DNA of 12,377 nt from Bacillota bacterium (lineage in GTDB: Bacteria; Bacillota; Clostridia; Oscillospirales; Acutalibacteraceae). The translations under genes and the position numbers were made by a program. Shown here in pieces: positions 6,241 through 12,377 of the stretch (its first letter is position 1; each line of letters begins with the position of its first letter). The notes under the pieces are model-generated. The model saw only the letters and a list, made by a program, of their open reading frames with translations. It did no database searches and was not told the DNA's origin. The stretch is from assembly GCA_029007015.1 (NCBI GenBank), contig JAQXHB010000093.1:1-12377 (forward strand), written 5' to 3'.

Positions 6241-7608
6241 TTATTGAAGTTTCAGCTTTATTGAATATACCTCAAAGCTGTTAAAATCGCATTTAAAGCT
6301 GTCAACCAATTCACAGTTAAAATTGCTTTCAATATATTCAGGCAATTTAGTTAATTTATTTTTTACAAACCAAACGGTATCGTCGGGATGAAATTCATCA
6401 GAAAGTTCTTTTTTATCTATACACTCTACATTATCAAATGCCGCAAACCACGATTCGCTGTATGTACAGATATGCCTGTTTTCGGGGAAATAATATGACA
6501 TAATTCCAAATGAACTGTCGCAGTATACAAAGATATCAGACGAAGAACCGATTGCTTCAAAGCTGTTAAAGAAATCGGTCATTGACGAGTTATATTCAAA
6601 CATTCCTGTTGCAACAACGCAAATAATATTAAGAATACATAGCAATACACAAATTGTCTTTTTAATTTTTAATTTGATATTTTTTGTAACGAAAGCAATC
6701 AGCAGTGCAAAAACTCCTAAAATTACAACACTATAGCGAGCAATATAGAAAGGGCGAATAAAAATAGTTACAAGCAGACCTATAAACTGAACACTCAAAA
6801 TACTGATAATCGCAAATACTATAGGTAATTTACGGTTTACTTTTTTAATGAGTATTAAGGCGGAAATTACAATTCCTGATATAAATACAATAACCGAAAG
6901 CGGCTCAACGCTTTTAAGCCAGAAACTTTCGGATGCTGATTTTGTCTGATTTAACAGCGGAATAATCCATAGTGAATATCCCACAACCATTGAGATATCG
7001 GAAATTATTATTGCTTTTAACAGTCTTCTGCTTTTGATGAAAATATAAATATTGACTAACGCGAAGATTATGCCGACTGCCAATAATGCATAAATGTGAT
7101 TGTAAGCGGCAAGCAGGGCGGCGATTACAAATAAAACGCAATGGCGGAATTTATTGTTTTCAATAAACAGCATAGCTTCTGTAAAGCAGAGCGTCACAAA
7201 GAATATGCACCATTCATATGACCTTTGCTGAACGCTGAAGTACAGCGACATAGGGACAGCACCTACGGTGAGCATATAGATAATGGATGTTACCGGGCCG
7301 TAATGTTTTTTTACTATTGTACACCCCAAAAATAAAGTGGCAATATAGCCAAGCATAGAAAATATTTTTGTCGCAGTAATCGAATAACCGAAAATCTCAC
7401 AAAAAAATTTCAATGATACGAAATACAGCGGTGGATGCATATCCGATTTTAATATCTCGATTACATCAGAATATGTGTGCTGTATCAATGACAGGGTGTA
7501 GGCTTCATCAAACCAAACATTATTATTGAAAATCAAGCTTATTGAAAACAAAGATAATATAATAAAAAATAGATACTGTAAATTGTTATAGTGATTTTTC
7601 AACCCCAT
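6241..7608 (-). CDS. GT-C membrane glycosyltransferase (GT39/PMT-like)
   Basis: A 455-residue polytopic membrane protein. After the first membrane helix (~11-29) comes the hallmark WFDEAYTLS (Asp34, Glu35), followed by DMHPPLYF at 56-63. This D-E plus HPPLY pattern is typical of GT39/GT83-like enzymes that use polyprenyl-phosphate sugars as donors. Around nine to eleven further hydrophobic segments follow, including an IRPFYIARYS loop near 285, and then a soluble C-terminal region of ~100 residues (~360-455). It presumably adds a sugar to a lipid or surface polymer or protein on the outer face of the membrane; donor and acceptor cannot be told. The ATG at 7608 has GAAGG 10 bases upstream. It is flanked by unrelated genes, has its own promoter (7643-7671) and is strikingly AT-rich compared with the genes from 7857 onward, suggesting acquisition. 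Confidence 0.8.
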   Translation of the reverse strand: MGLKNHYNNLQYLFFIILSLFSISLIFNNNVWFDEAYTLSLIQHTYSDVIEILKSDMHPPLYFVSLKFFCEIFGYSITATKIFSMLGYIATLFLGCTIVKKHYGPVTSIIYMLTVGAVPMSLYFSVQQRSYEWCIFFVTLCFTEAMLFIENNKFRHCVLFVIAALLAAYNHIYALLAVGIIFALVNIYIFIKSRRLLKAIIISDISMVVGYSLWIIPLLNQTKSASESFWLKSVEPLSVIVFISGIVISALILIKKVNRKLPIVFAIISILSVQFIGLLVTIFIRPFYIARYSVVILGVFALLIAFVTKNIKLKIKKTICVLLCILNIICVVATGMFEYNSSMTDFFNSFEAIGSSSDIFVYCDSSFGIMSYYFPENRHICTYSESWFAAFDNVECIDKKELSDEFHPDDTVWFVKNKLTKLPEYIESNFNCELVDSFKCDFNSFEVYSIKLKLQ

Positions 7609-7642
7609 TCATTGCATACCTTCTTTCTGAAACTTTAATTTG

Positions 7643-7671
7643 ATTTTAACATCATAATCATATAAATTCAA
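7643..7671 (-). promoter_or_regulatory. Promoter for the GT-C glycosyltransferase gene
   Basis: On the minus strand TTGAAT (7666-7671), 17 bases, TAAAAT (7643-7648). Predicted start near 7636, about 28 bases before the ATG at 7608. Confidence 0.6.
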
Positions 7672-7681
7672 GGTTTGCAAA

Positions 7682-7710
7682 AACTGCATTAAAATTACAT
7701 TAATGCAGTT
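7682..7710 (-). terminator. 11-bp inverted repeat followed by T-run on the minus strand
   Basis: AACTGCATTAA (7682-7692) and TTAATGCAGTT (7700-7710) form an 11-bp stem with a 7-base loop. On the minus strand it runs into TTTTTGC, as in an intrinsic terminator. It lies just upstream of the glycosyltransferase promoter and may insulate it from readthrough of the 3D-protein gene. Confidence 0.6.
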
Positions 7711-7790
7711 GAATAGGTTTTATACTGCAAAAAAATTGCTTTTCGTCAAGGAACATCTGCGCCCAAACCGCTTATTCCTGATAAAAATAT

Positions 7791-7839
7791 AAAACCGAGA
7801 CAAGAGCACGCAAAATCGGTGCAACCGTCTCGGTTTTTT
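7791..7839 (-). terminator. Intrinsic terminator of the 3D-domain gene (probably bidirectional)
   Basis: AAAACCGAGAC (7791-7801) pairs with GTCTCGGTTTT (7827-7837) with an inner GCAC/GTGC stem (7805-7808 with 7819-7822). T-rich tails follow on both strands. It starts 18 bases past the stop codon at 7857. Confidence 0.8.
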
Positions 7840-7856
7840 GATGCAATATTTATGCC

Positions 7857-8972
7857 TTACAACACATATATCTCGACATTGCGAACACCGAATTTGATAC
7901 ATGCCGACTCGGTGCTGAAGTAGAGGTCGATAACGCGCGTGCCCCAGTTGATAAATCCGCCGGTGTCCTCGGCAACGGCGTAGCCGTAAATGTAGGAGCC
8001 GTCGGAGCAACGGATAAACAACTTACTGCCGTAGGGTATCTGCTTGGGGTTGACGGCGACATAACCGGTGCGTACATGCTTGCCAGTGGCTGTGTATCCG
8101 CCGCCGGAATAGGCCGATGCTTTGCCGGTTATCAGTTTCTTGTACTGGGTCGGGATGCCCTTGCTGTTCAGTTCAAAGTCGGTGCCGGGTTTGAGCGATG
8201 ACACATATTTGTACGCGGCGGTCAGATAGGTTTTGCCGTTGGTGGCAGACTGAACATTGTTTGCGGTTGACGACTGTGTTGCCGAAGCCGCTTTTTTGGT
8301 GCCGACCGTCTTGGTGGCGGGAACGGCTGCCTTGACCACCGTCTCGCTGACGACCTGGGTGTTGGTGACCTGACCGTCGACTATCGTTTGGGTGTAGGTA
8401 ACCAACTTGTAGCCGTTTTCGCCGCCGGTGGTTTTGGTGGTGCCGGCAGCCAACTTGTCAGAGTAGACCACCTTGGTGGTGTAGGGTACGCTCACCAATT
8501 CTTCAACGGTGTTGTAGGTGACATTGGTTATGTCAATCTTCATTCCTGCGCTCAGGCGGGTGGTCAGCGTGTGGCTGACGATGTCGCTGTCGTCATAGTC
8601 GATGCCTGCTGCCTCGATAGCGTCGGCAACGGTACCGCCGGTGAGCGAAACGGTGGTAACTTCGCCGTCCAGAGATACATCAACATCAAAGGCGCGGTTG
8701 ACGGTGAGAGTGGCCTTGCCCTCGGAAAAGTCGGACATGGTGTAGCCGTCGTTACCGCCCAGCGATATGCCGGCAGTGTCCAATATGTTTTTGGCATCGG
8801 TGCTGAAAGTGTGTACTGTGGTTGTTTTGCCGGAGTCGATAATGGATACTGTCTTAGCCGTTGCTTCTACGCCGATCATGGCGCTGAAGGCAACAACCGC
8901 GATACAACACATCAGCATAATCGGCTTCAGGACGGCCGAGCAATGCTTATATATTGTTTTTGTCAGTTGCAT
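7857..8972 (-). CDS. Secreted cell-wall protein with DUF348, G5 and 3D domains (YabE/RpfB-like)
   Basis: A 371-residue exported protein. A hydrophobic signal or anchor segment at ~15-37 is followed by two DUF348-type repeats (~40-82 and ~98-140), a G5 domain (~147-217), a Ser/Thr/Ala-rich linker (~218-247) and a C-terminal 3D domain (~282-371). The 3D core is visible as ASAYSGGGYTATG, GYVAVNPKQIPYGS, YAVAEDTGG and VIDLYF. In this family the 3D fold resembles MltA-type lytic transglycosylases, and the proteins act in peptidoglycan remodelling or resuscitation. Two of the name-giving aspartates are present (Asp336, Asp349), while the first is replaced by Asn308 in VAVNP. The ATG at 8972 has AGGAG 8 bases upstream and a consensus promoter at 9047-9075. 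No c-di-AMP-type riboswitch is seen in the short leader. It stands alone as a transcription unit. Confidence 0.9.
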   Translation of the reverse strand: MQLTKTIYKHCSAVLKPIMLMCCIAVVAFSAMIGVEATAKTVSIIDSGKTTTVHTFSTDAKNILDTAGISLGGNDGYTMSDFSEGKATLTVNRAFDVDVSLDGEVTTVSLTGGTVADAIEAAGIDYDDSDIVSHTLTTRLSAGMKIDITNVTYNTVEELVSVPYTTKVVYSDKLAAGTTKTTGGENGYKLVTYTQTIVDGQVTNTQVVSETVVKAAVPATKTVGTKKAASATQSSTANNVQSATNGKTYLTAAYKYVSSLKPGTDFELNSKGIPTQYKKLITGKASAYSGGGYTATGKHVRTGYVAVNPKQIPYGSKLFIRCSDGSYIYGYAVAEDTGGFINWGTRVIDLYFSTESACIKFGVRNVEIYVL

Positions 8973-9019
8973 TCAATTTCTCCTTTGTGTTTTATGTGAT
9001 GGGATATTTTGCCCCTCAT

Positions 9020-9035
9020 CGGTAATATTTTACCG
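9020..9035 (-). other. Leader hairpin of the 3D-domain gene
   Basis: CGGTAA/TTACCG arms around a 4-base AT loop, located soon after the predicted start of the transcript. Not followed by a T-run, so it is a leader structure rather than a terminator. Function unknown. Confidence 0.4.
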
Positions 9036-9046
9036 CCACAATCGGG

Positions 9047-9075
9047 ATTATATGCAAGTTAATTGACAATGTCAA
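9047..9075 (-). promoter_or_regulatory. Consensus sigma-A promoter of the 3D-domain gene, -35 within a dyad
   Basis: On the minus strand a perfect TTGACA (9070-9075), 17-base spacer and perfect TATAAT (9047-9052). Predicted start near 9040, leaving a ~68-base leader. The -35 is one arm of the dyad TTGACA-a-TGTCAA at 9063-9075, which could be an operator or chance. Confidence 0.85.
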
Positions 9076-9533
9076 GCGAAATTTTGAATTTTTATTTGGG
9101 CGTTTTGCACAACGGTCAGGTAAAAATCGGTCGATTAAAAGATTACAAAGCTGTAATAAATGGGGTTTTCGGTCGGGATAATTTTGATTTGAGACAAATT
9201 TTTGTGCAAGTTTGCTCAAAAAAGTGACCGAGGTTCACAATGGCCTCAAAAACCCTTGAAATAGGGCTTTTCGGACACCTTTTTTACCGAAAAAAGGTGC
9301 GAATTGTGGAGGTAATGGCCCCAAAAGTGCGCCGAAATTTGACAAATATCACCCATAAATTACATTTATTTCCATTTCTGTAAACAGACTGGCGCTTAAA
9401 AAACCGAAATAATGTGTAAATTTCAAGTAAAAAGTTTTAATGTTTTACCAAATGGACGCGTTTTGCATATACAAACAGGGTATTCAGTTTGGGTTTAAAC
9501 ACTAAAAATAGTGCCGAAATTTGAAAAATACTG
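9076..9533. other. Long divergent intergenic region with dyads and a short direct repeat
   Basis: No gene is supported. Visible structure: ATTACA/TGTAAT dyad with 4-base spacer at 9142-9157; CACAAT (9236-9241) complementary to ATTGTG (9303-9308); CCCT/AGGG hairpin with a minus-strand T-run near 9251-9270; perfect CACCTTTTTT/AAAAAAGGTG hairpin at 9276-9299. An 18-base direct repeat with one mismatch, GCCGAAATTTGA(c/a)AAATA, lies at 9331-9348 and 9513-9530. A plus-strand TTGACA at 9339-9344 with TACATT 16 bases on is a weak promoter candidate. Confidence 0.5.
9331..9530 (+). repeat. Two copies of an 18-base direct repeat upstream of the DUF1846 gene
   Basis: The repeat GCCGAAATTTGA(c/a)AAATA occurs at 9331-9348 and 9513-9530, 17 of 18 bases identical, spaced 182 bases apart. 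The second copy ends just before the predicted -35 of the DUF1846 promoter. Could be a pair of regulator sites. Confidence 0.5.
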
Positions 9534-9562
9534 TTGCTGTATCGAGCAAAACCATATATAAT
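9534..9562 (+). promoter_or_regulatory. Promoter for the DUF1846 gene
   Basis: TTGCTG (9534-9539, matching TTG only), 17 bases, perfect TATAAT (9557-9562). Predicted start near 9569; the ribosome binding site GGAGGAG at 9589-9595 lies 7 bases before the ATG. Confidence 0.6.
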
Positions 9563-9602
9563 AATGTAAGTTGATTATATATGATGGCGGAGGAGCGTAA
9601 AA

Positions 9603-11087
9603 ATGAACACTGAGGGTTTCGACAATCAAAAATATCTATCCATGCAGTCGGAACAAATTCTTGAGCGCATGAGGCAGTTTGGCGACAAACTATATCTGGA
9701 GTTCGGCGGCAAGTTGTTTGACGACTATCACGCCTCGCGCGTACTGCCGGGATTTGCCCCCGACAGCAAGGTTAACATGCTGATGGAAATGAAGGACAGA
9801 GCCGAGATAATAATTGTTATCAACGCCGCCGATATTGAAAAGAACAAGGTGCGCGGCGATATCGGCATCACATACGACTTGGATGTGCTGCGTCTGATTG
9901 ACGCATTTCGCAGTATCGGGCTGTATGTGGGCAGCGTCGTGCTGACACGATATGCGTCACAGCCGTCGGCTGATGCGTTTGCAAATCGCCTCGGCGCGCT
10001 GGGGGTAAAGACCTACCGCCACTATCCCATCGAGGGATATCCGGCCGACATCGAGCGCATTGTCAGCGACGAGGGGTACGGCCGCAACGAGTATATCGAG
10101 ACAACCCGGCCGCTGGTGGTTATCACCGCGCCCGGCCCGGGAAGCGGCAAGATGGCCACCTGCATGTCGCAACTTTATCACGAGCACAAGCGCGGCGTGC
10201 GCGCCGGATACGCCAAGTTCGAGACCTTCCCCATCTGGAATCTGCCGCTCAACCATCCGGTCAATCTGGCATACGAGGCGGCTACGGCCGACCTCAACGA
10301 TGTCAACATGATTGACCCGTTCCATTTGGACGCCTACGGCGTAACCACCGTCAATTACAACCGCGATGTCGAGATATTTCCGGTGGTGCGCGCGATATTT
10401 GAGCGCATATACGGCCAATGCCCCTACAAGTCACCGACCGATATGGGCGTCAACATGGCCGGCAACTGCATTTCCGATGATGAGGTGTGCCGCCATGCCG
10501 CCCGACTAGAGATTATTCGCCGCTATTATCACGAGCGGTGTTCCTGCACAAAGGGGCTGGGCAGCGCCGACAGCGTAAATAAAATCAAACTGTTGCTCAA
10601 TCAAACGGGCATCACCGCGGCTGAGCGCCCGGTCATTGCCGCCGCCGTGGCCAAGGCGGAGAAAGAGGGCAGTCCTGCCGCCGCCATCGACTTGGGCGAC
10701 GGGCGCATTGCCACCGGCAAGACATCGTCACTGCTCGGCGCATCGTCTGCGGCACTGCTCAACGCCATCAAAATGCTCGGCGGCATTGACGACCATGTCA
10801 CCCTCATTTCGCCGGCGGTTATCGAGCCGGTTCAGCGGCTGAAGGTGGACCACATGGGCAATCACAATCCCCGACTGCACACCGACGAGGTGCTCATCGC
10901 GCTGTCAATTTGCGCGGCGAGCGAACCGATTGTAGCCAAGGCGATGGAGCAACTGCCGCGTCTGCGGGGGTTAGAGGCACATTCGTCGGTCATGCTGTCG
11001 TCGGTGGATGAAAATGTTTTCCGCAAACTGGGTATGAATCTGACCTGTGAGCCGCAGTATCAGACCAAGAAACTCTATCACGCGTAA
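9603..11087 (+). CDS. DUF1846 (UPF0371) family protein, function unassigned
   Basis: A 494-residue soluble protein, full length for the family. The start is set by GGAGGAG 7 bases upstream. The N-terminus MNTEGFDNQKYLSMQSEQIL with ERMRQFGDKLYLEFGGKLFD, and the motifs HASRVLPGF, AGYAKFETFPIWNLPLNHPV and DPFHL are characteristic as I remember the family. A P-loop-like APGPGSGK lies at 176-183 after a hydrophobic strand (LVVIT), suggesting nucleotide binding. Conserved-looking Cys pairs lie near 289-296 and 313-315 (CSC). The family is widespread in Bacillota and has structural coverage, but I know of no settled reaction, so I assign none. No signal peptide or membrane segment. It is followed by a separate promoter for the LCP gene, so it is probably monocistronic. 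Confidence 0.92.
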   Translation: MNTEGFDNQKYLSMQSEQILERMRQFGDKLYLEFGGKLFDDYHASRVLPGFAPDSKVNMLMEMKDRAEIIIVINAADIEKNKVRGDIGITYDLDVLRLIDAFRSIGLYVGSVVLTRYASQPSADAFANRLGALGVKTYRHYPIEGYPADIERIVSDEGYGRNEYIETTRPLVVITAPGPGSGKMATCMSQLYHEHKRGVRAGYAKFETFPIWNLPLNHPVNLAYEAATADLNDVNMIDPFHLDAYGVTTVNYNRDVEIFPVVRAIFERIYGQCPYKSPTDMGVNMAGNCISDDEVCRHAARLEIIRRYYHERCSCTKGLGSADSVNKIKLLLNQTGITAAERPVIAAAVAKAEKEGSPAAAIDLGDGRIATGKTSSLLGASSAALLNAIKMLGGIDDHVTLISPAVIEPVQRLKVDHMGNHNPRLHTDEVLIALSICAASEPIVAKAMEQLPRLRGLEAHSSVMLSSVDENVFRKLGMNLTCEPQYQTKKLYHA

Positions 11088-11187
11088 AATTGTTTATCCG
11101 AGGTCGGTTGGCCCTTACATTATATGTATATGTGATTGGTTCGATTGGCGCTTTGATGCCCAGCGCGGCCGATTTATCGGTGCAGTA

Positions 11188-11216
11188 TTGAATTTTGAGC
11201 ACAAAAGCGGTATAAT
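11188..11216 (+). promoter_or_regulatory. Promoter for the LCP gene
   Basis: TTGAAT (11188-11193), 17 bases, perfect TATAAT (11211-11216). The predicted start near 11223 lies only ~6 bases before the ATG at 11229, arguing that translation starts further down at the GTG at 11298. Confidence 0.7.
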
Positions 11217-11297
11217 GATAATGTAGCGATGCGTATGTGCCGTTTGAGCGGCGTGCGCACGCTCTCAATTGCTTATAATCCAAAGAAGGGAACAAAA

Positions 11298-12362
11298 GTG
11301 GAAAAAATCAAGAATTTTTTCAAAACAAAGTGGAAGTTTATTGTTATAGCCGTTGTGGCGCTGTTGCTCATTGCGGTGCTGGCGGCCGTGCTGTTTGTTA
11401 ACGGCCTGCTCGGCAACATCACCTATGACGATCCGTACAGAAAATCGTCCCAGAGCGGAGATATCATCAATGACAGCAGTGTCAATGTCAACTCGGTCGA
11501 CGCCAAGGATTTTGCCGATGAGCAAATACACACTGTCGACGGCGACTCTACCAAAGACTCTATCAAGAAATGGTGCGAGAGCGGTACCGTCGCCTCATCT
11601 AAAGATGTCATCAACATCCTGCTAATGGGCATGGACAACAGAAACATCAAATACAACTCGCGTGCCGACTCAATGATGATAGCATCTATCAACACCAAAA
11701 CGGGTCAGATTACCCTTGCGTCGATTTTGCGCGACCAATATGCGTATGTCAACAGCCGCAGTATCAAGTTTGAAAAGATGCATCACGCTCTGGTCAGGGG
11801 CGGCCCGGCCAAGCAGATTGAGGTCATAGAGGCGCACTATAAGGTGCAGATTGATAACTACATCTTGGTCAATTTCACATCGTTCAAAAGTATTATTGAT
11901 AAATTGGGCGGCGTCACCATCAACCTGACATCGGCCGAGGCAAAGGTGCTGGGCATGTCGGCCGGCGAGCAACTGCTCAACGGTACTAAGGCGCTGGAGT
12001 ACTCTCGCATACGCTACATTGACACCGATGTGGCGCGCACCGGCCGCCAGCAAAAGGTCATCGAGGCCATCATCCAAAAGGCGCGCGGTGCGTCCCTCGT
12101 TGAACTGACTCAGGTGATTAGCGAACTGCTCCAGTATGTGCGTACCGGCATGAGCAAATCGGAGATACTCGGCTATGCGACCGAGGCGTTTACTTCGGGC
12201 TGGTTCAGCTACGACATTGTCCATTACTGCGCACCGGGCGAGAATTATCGCAAGGGCGGATTCAAGGGCGATATATGGTACTGGACGGTCAACTACCCAC
12301 GCGCGGCGCAGGAGTTGCAGATGACTCTCTACGGCCGCACCAATATTGTGATTGATGAATAA
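11298..12362 (+). CDS. LytR-CpsA-Psr (LCP) family cell-wall glycopolymer ligase
   Basis: A 354-residue membrane-anchored enzyme. A short cytoplasmic N-terminus (EKIKNFFKTKWK) is followed by one transmembrane helix (~13-36), a linker with Ser/Asp-rich sequence and the extracellular LCP domain (~104-261). Its signature residues are present: INILLMGMDNR, Arg122/Asp124 in SRADSMM, Arg145-Asp146 in SILRDQYAYV, and the Arg/Asp cluster YSRIRYIDTDVARTGRQQ (Arg237, Arg239, Asp242, Asp244, Arg247, Arg250). In this family these bind the pyrophosphate of undecaprenyl-linked glycopolymers during transfer to peptidoglycan (teichoic acid or capsule attachment). I choose the GTG at 11298 because AGAAGGG lies 8 bases upstream. 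The longer frame from 11229 has no ribosome binding site and would start almost at the transcription start. Which polymer it attaches is unknown. A new ATG frame begins at 12364, but too little is seen to call it. Confidence 0.93.
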   Translation: MEKIKNFFKTKWKFIVIAVVALLLIAVLAAVLFVNGLLGNITYDDPYRKSSQSGDIINDSSVNVNSVDAKDFADEQIHTVDGDSTKDSIKKWCESGTVASSKDVINILLMGMDNRNIKYNSRADSMMIASINTKTGQITLASILRDQYAYVNSRSIKFEKMHHALVRGGPAKQIEVIEAHYKVQIDNYILVNFTSFKSIIDKLGGVTINLTSAEAKVLGMSAGEQLLNGTKALEYSRIRYIDTDVARTGRQQKVIEAIIQKARGASLVELTQVISELLQYVRTGMSKSEILGYATEAFTSGWFSYDIVHYCAPGENYRKGGFKGDIWYWTVNYPRAAQELQMTLYGRTNIVIDE

Positions 12363-12377
12363 AATGAAGTCCCGCGT

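Noticed and set aside
8388..8999. 203-residue plus-strand frame opposite the 3D-domain gene
   Set aside because: Shadow of the G5/DUF348 coding region on the other strand; glycine- and valine-rich composition typical of antisense frames.
8973..9040. c-di-AMP (ydaO-type) riboswitch in front of the G5-3D gene
   Set aside because: The consensus promoter leaves a leader of only about 68 bases, and the conserved riboswitch blocks are not seen on the minus strand upstream.
9016..9219. 67-residue minus-strand frame in the intergenic region
   Set aside because: It runs across the consensus promoter of the 3D-domain gene, has no good ribosome binding site and no recognisable features.
9957..10418. 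153-residue minus-strand frame opposite the DUF1846 gene
   Set aside because: Antisense shadow of a conserved family gene.
11229..11297. Start of the LCP gene at the ATG at 11229
   Set aside because: The predicted transcription start is about six bases upstream, leaving no ribosome binding site, whereas the GTG at 11298 has AGAAGGG at good spacing and begins a normal LCP N-terminus.
11670..12224. 184-residue minus-strand frame opposite the LCP gene
   Set aside because: Lies wholly within the well-supported LCP coding sequence; no signals of its own.
12364..12377. Start of a further gene right after the LCP stop
   Set aside because: Only five codons are visible, with no clear ribosome binding site; cannot be supported.

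Overview
The window looks like a chromosomal segment of a Gram-positive, low-to-mid GC Bacillota, most likely an anaerobic Clostridia/Ruminococcaceae-type organism. Evidence is the AGGAGG-type ribosome binding sites, consensus sigma-A promoters, a 3D/G5 (YabE/RpfB-like) cell-wall protein, an LCP glycopolymer ligase, a DUF1846 protein, a possible RsiV-like DUF3298 protein, and a cohesin/dockerin pair. I see no tRNA, rRNA, CRISPR array or transposase.

Layout. (1) 1-379: 3' end of a DUF3298 (RsiV-like) gene on +. (2) 380-648: no recognisable gene; its right end holds hairpins forming the 3' end of the next operon. (3) 706-5348, minus strand: a three-gene cluster read from 5348 down to 706. It encodes a small one-TM protein of unknown function, a large secreted subtilisin-like protease (prodomain, S8 domain, Ig-like domain, leucine-rich segment, C-terminal dockerin) and a membrane-anchored protein with an N-terminal cohesin and two cadherin-like beta-sandwich domains. 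The last two genes are tightly coupled. A strong promoter lies at 5444-5472 and a 24-bp perfect inverted repeat at 649-697 closes the cluster. (4) 5466-6080, plus strand: a promoter, a structured leader (best guess guanidine-IV/mepA-type riboswitch), an intrinsic terminator and a decayed MATE transporter gene. (5) 6241-7608, minus: a GT-C (GT39/PMT-like) membrane glycosyltransferase. (6) 7857-8972, minus: a secreted DUF348-G5-3D cell-wall protein with a consensus promoter. (7) 8973-9602: a 630-bp divergent intergenic region with several small dyads. (8) 9603-11087, plus: DUF1846 protein. (9) 11298-12362, plus: LytR-CpsA-Psr protein with its own promoter.

The right part (from 7857) reads as conserved, GC-richer core cell-envelope genes. 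The left and middle parts are more AT-rich in places and accessory in character. The most notable system is the protease-dockerin / cohesin-membrane-anchor pair. It looks like a minimal one-scaffold, one-enzyme device that would hold a secreted subtilase at the cell surface by cohesin-dockerin pairing, with no carbohydrate-active enzyme nearby. The second is a leader RNA with its terminator intact in front of a broken MATE gene.
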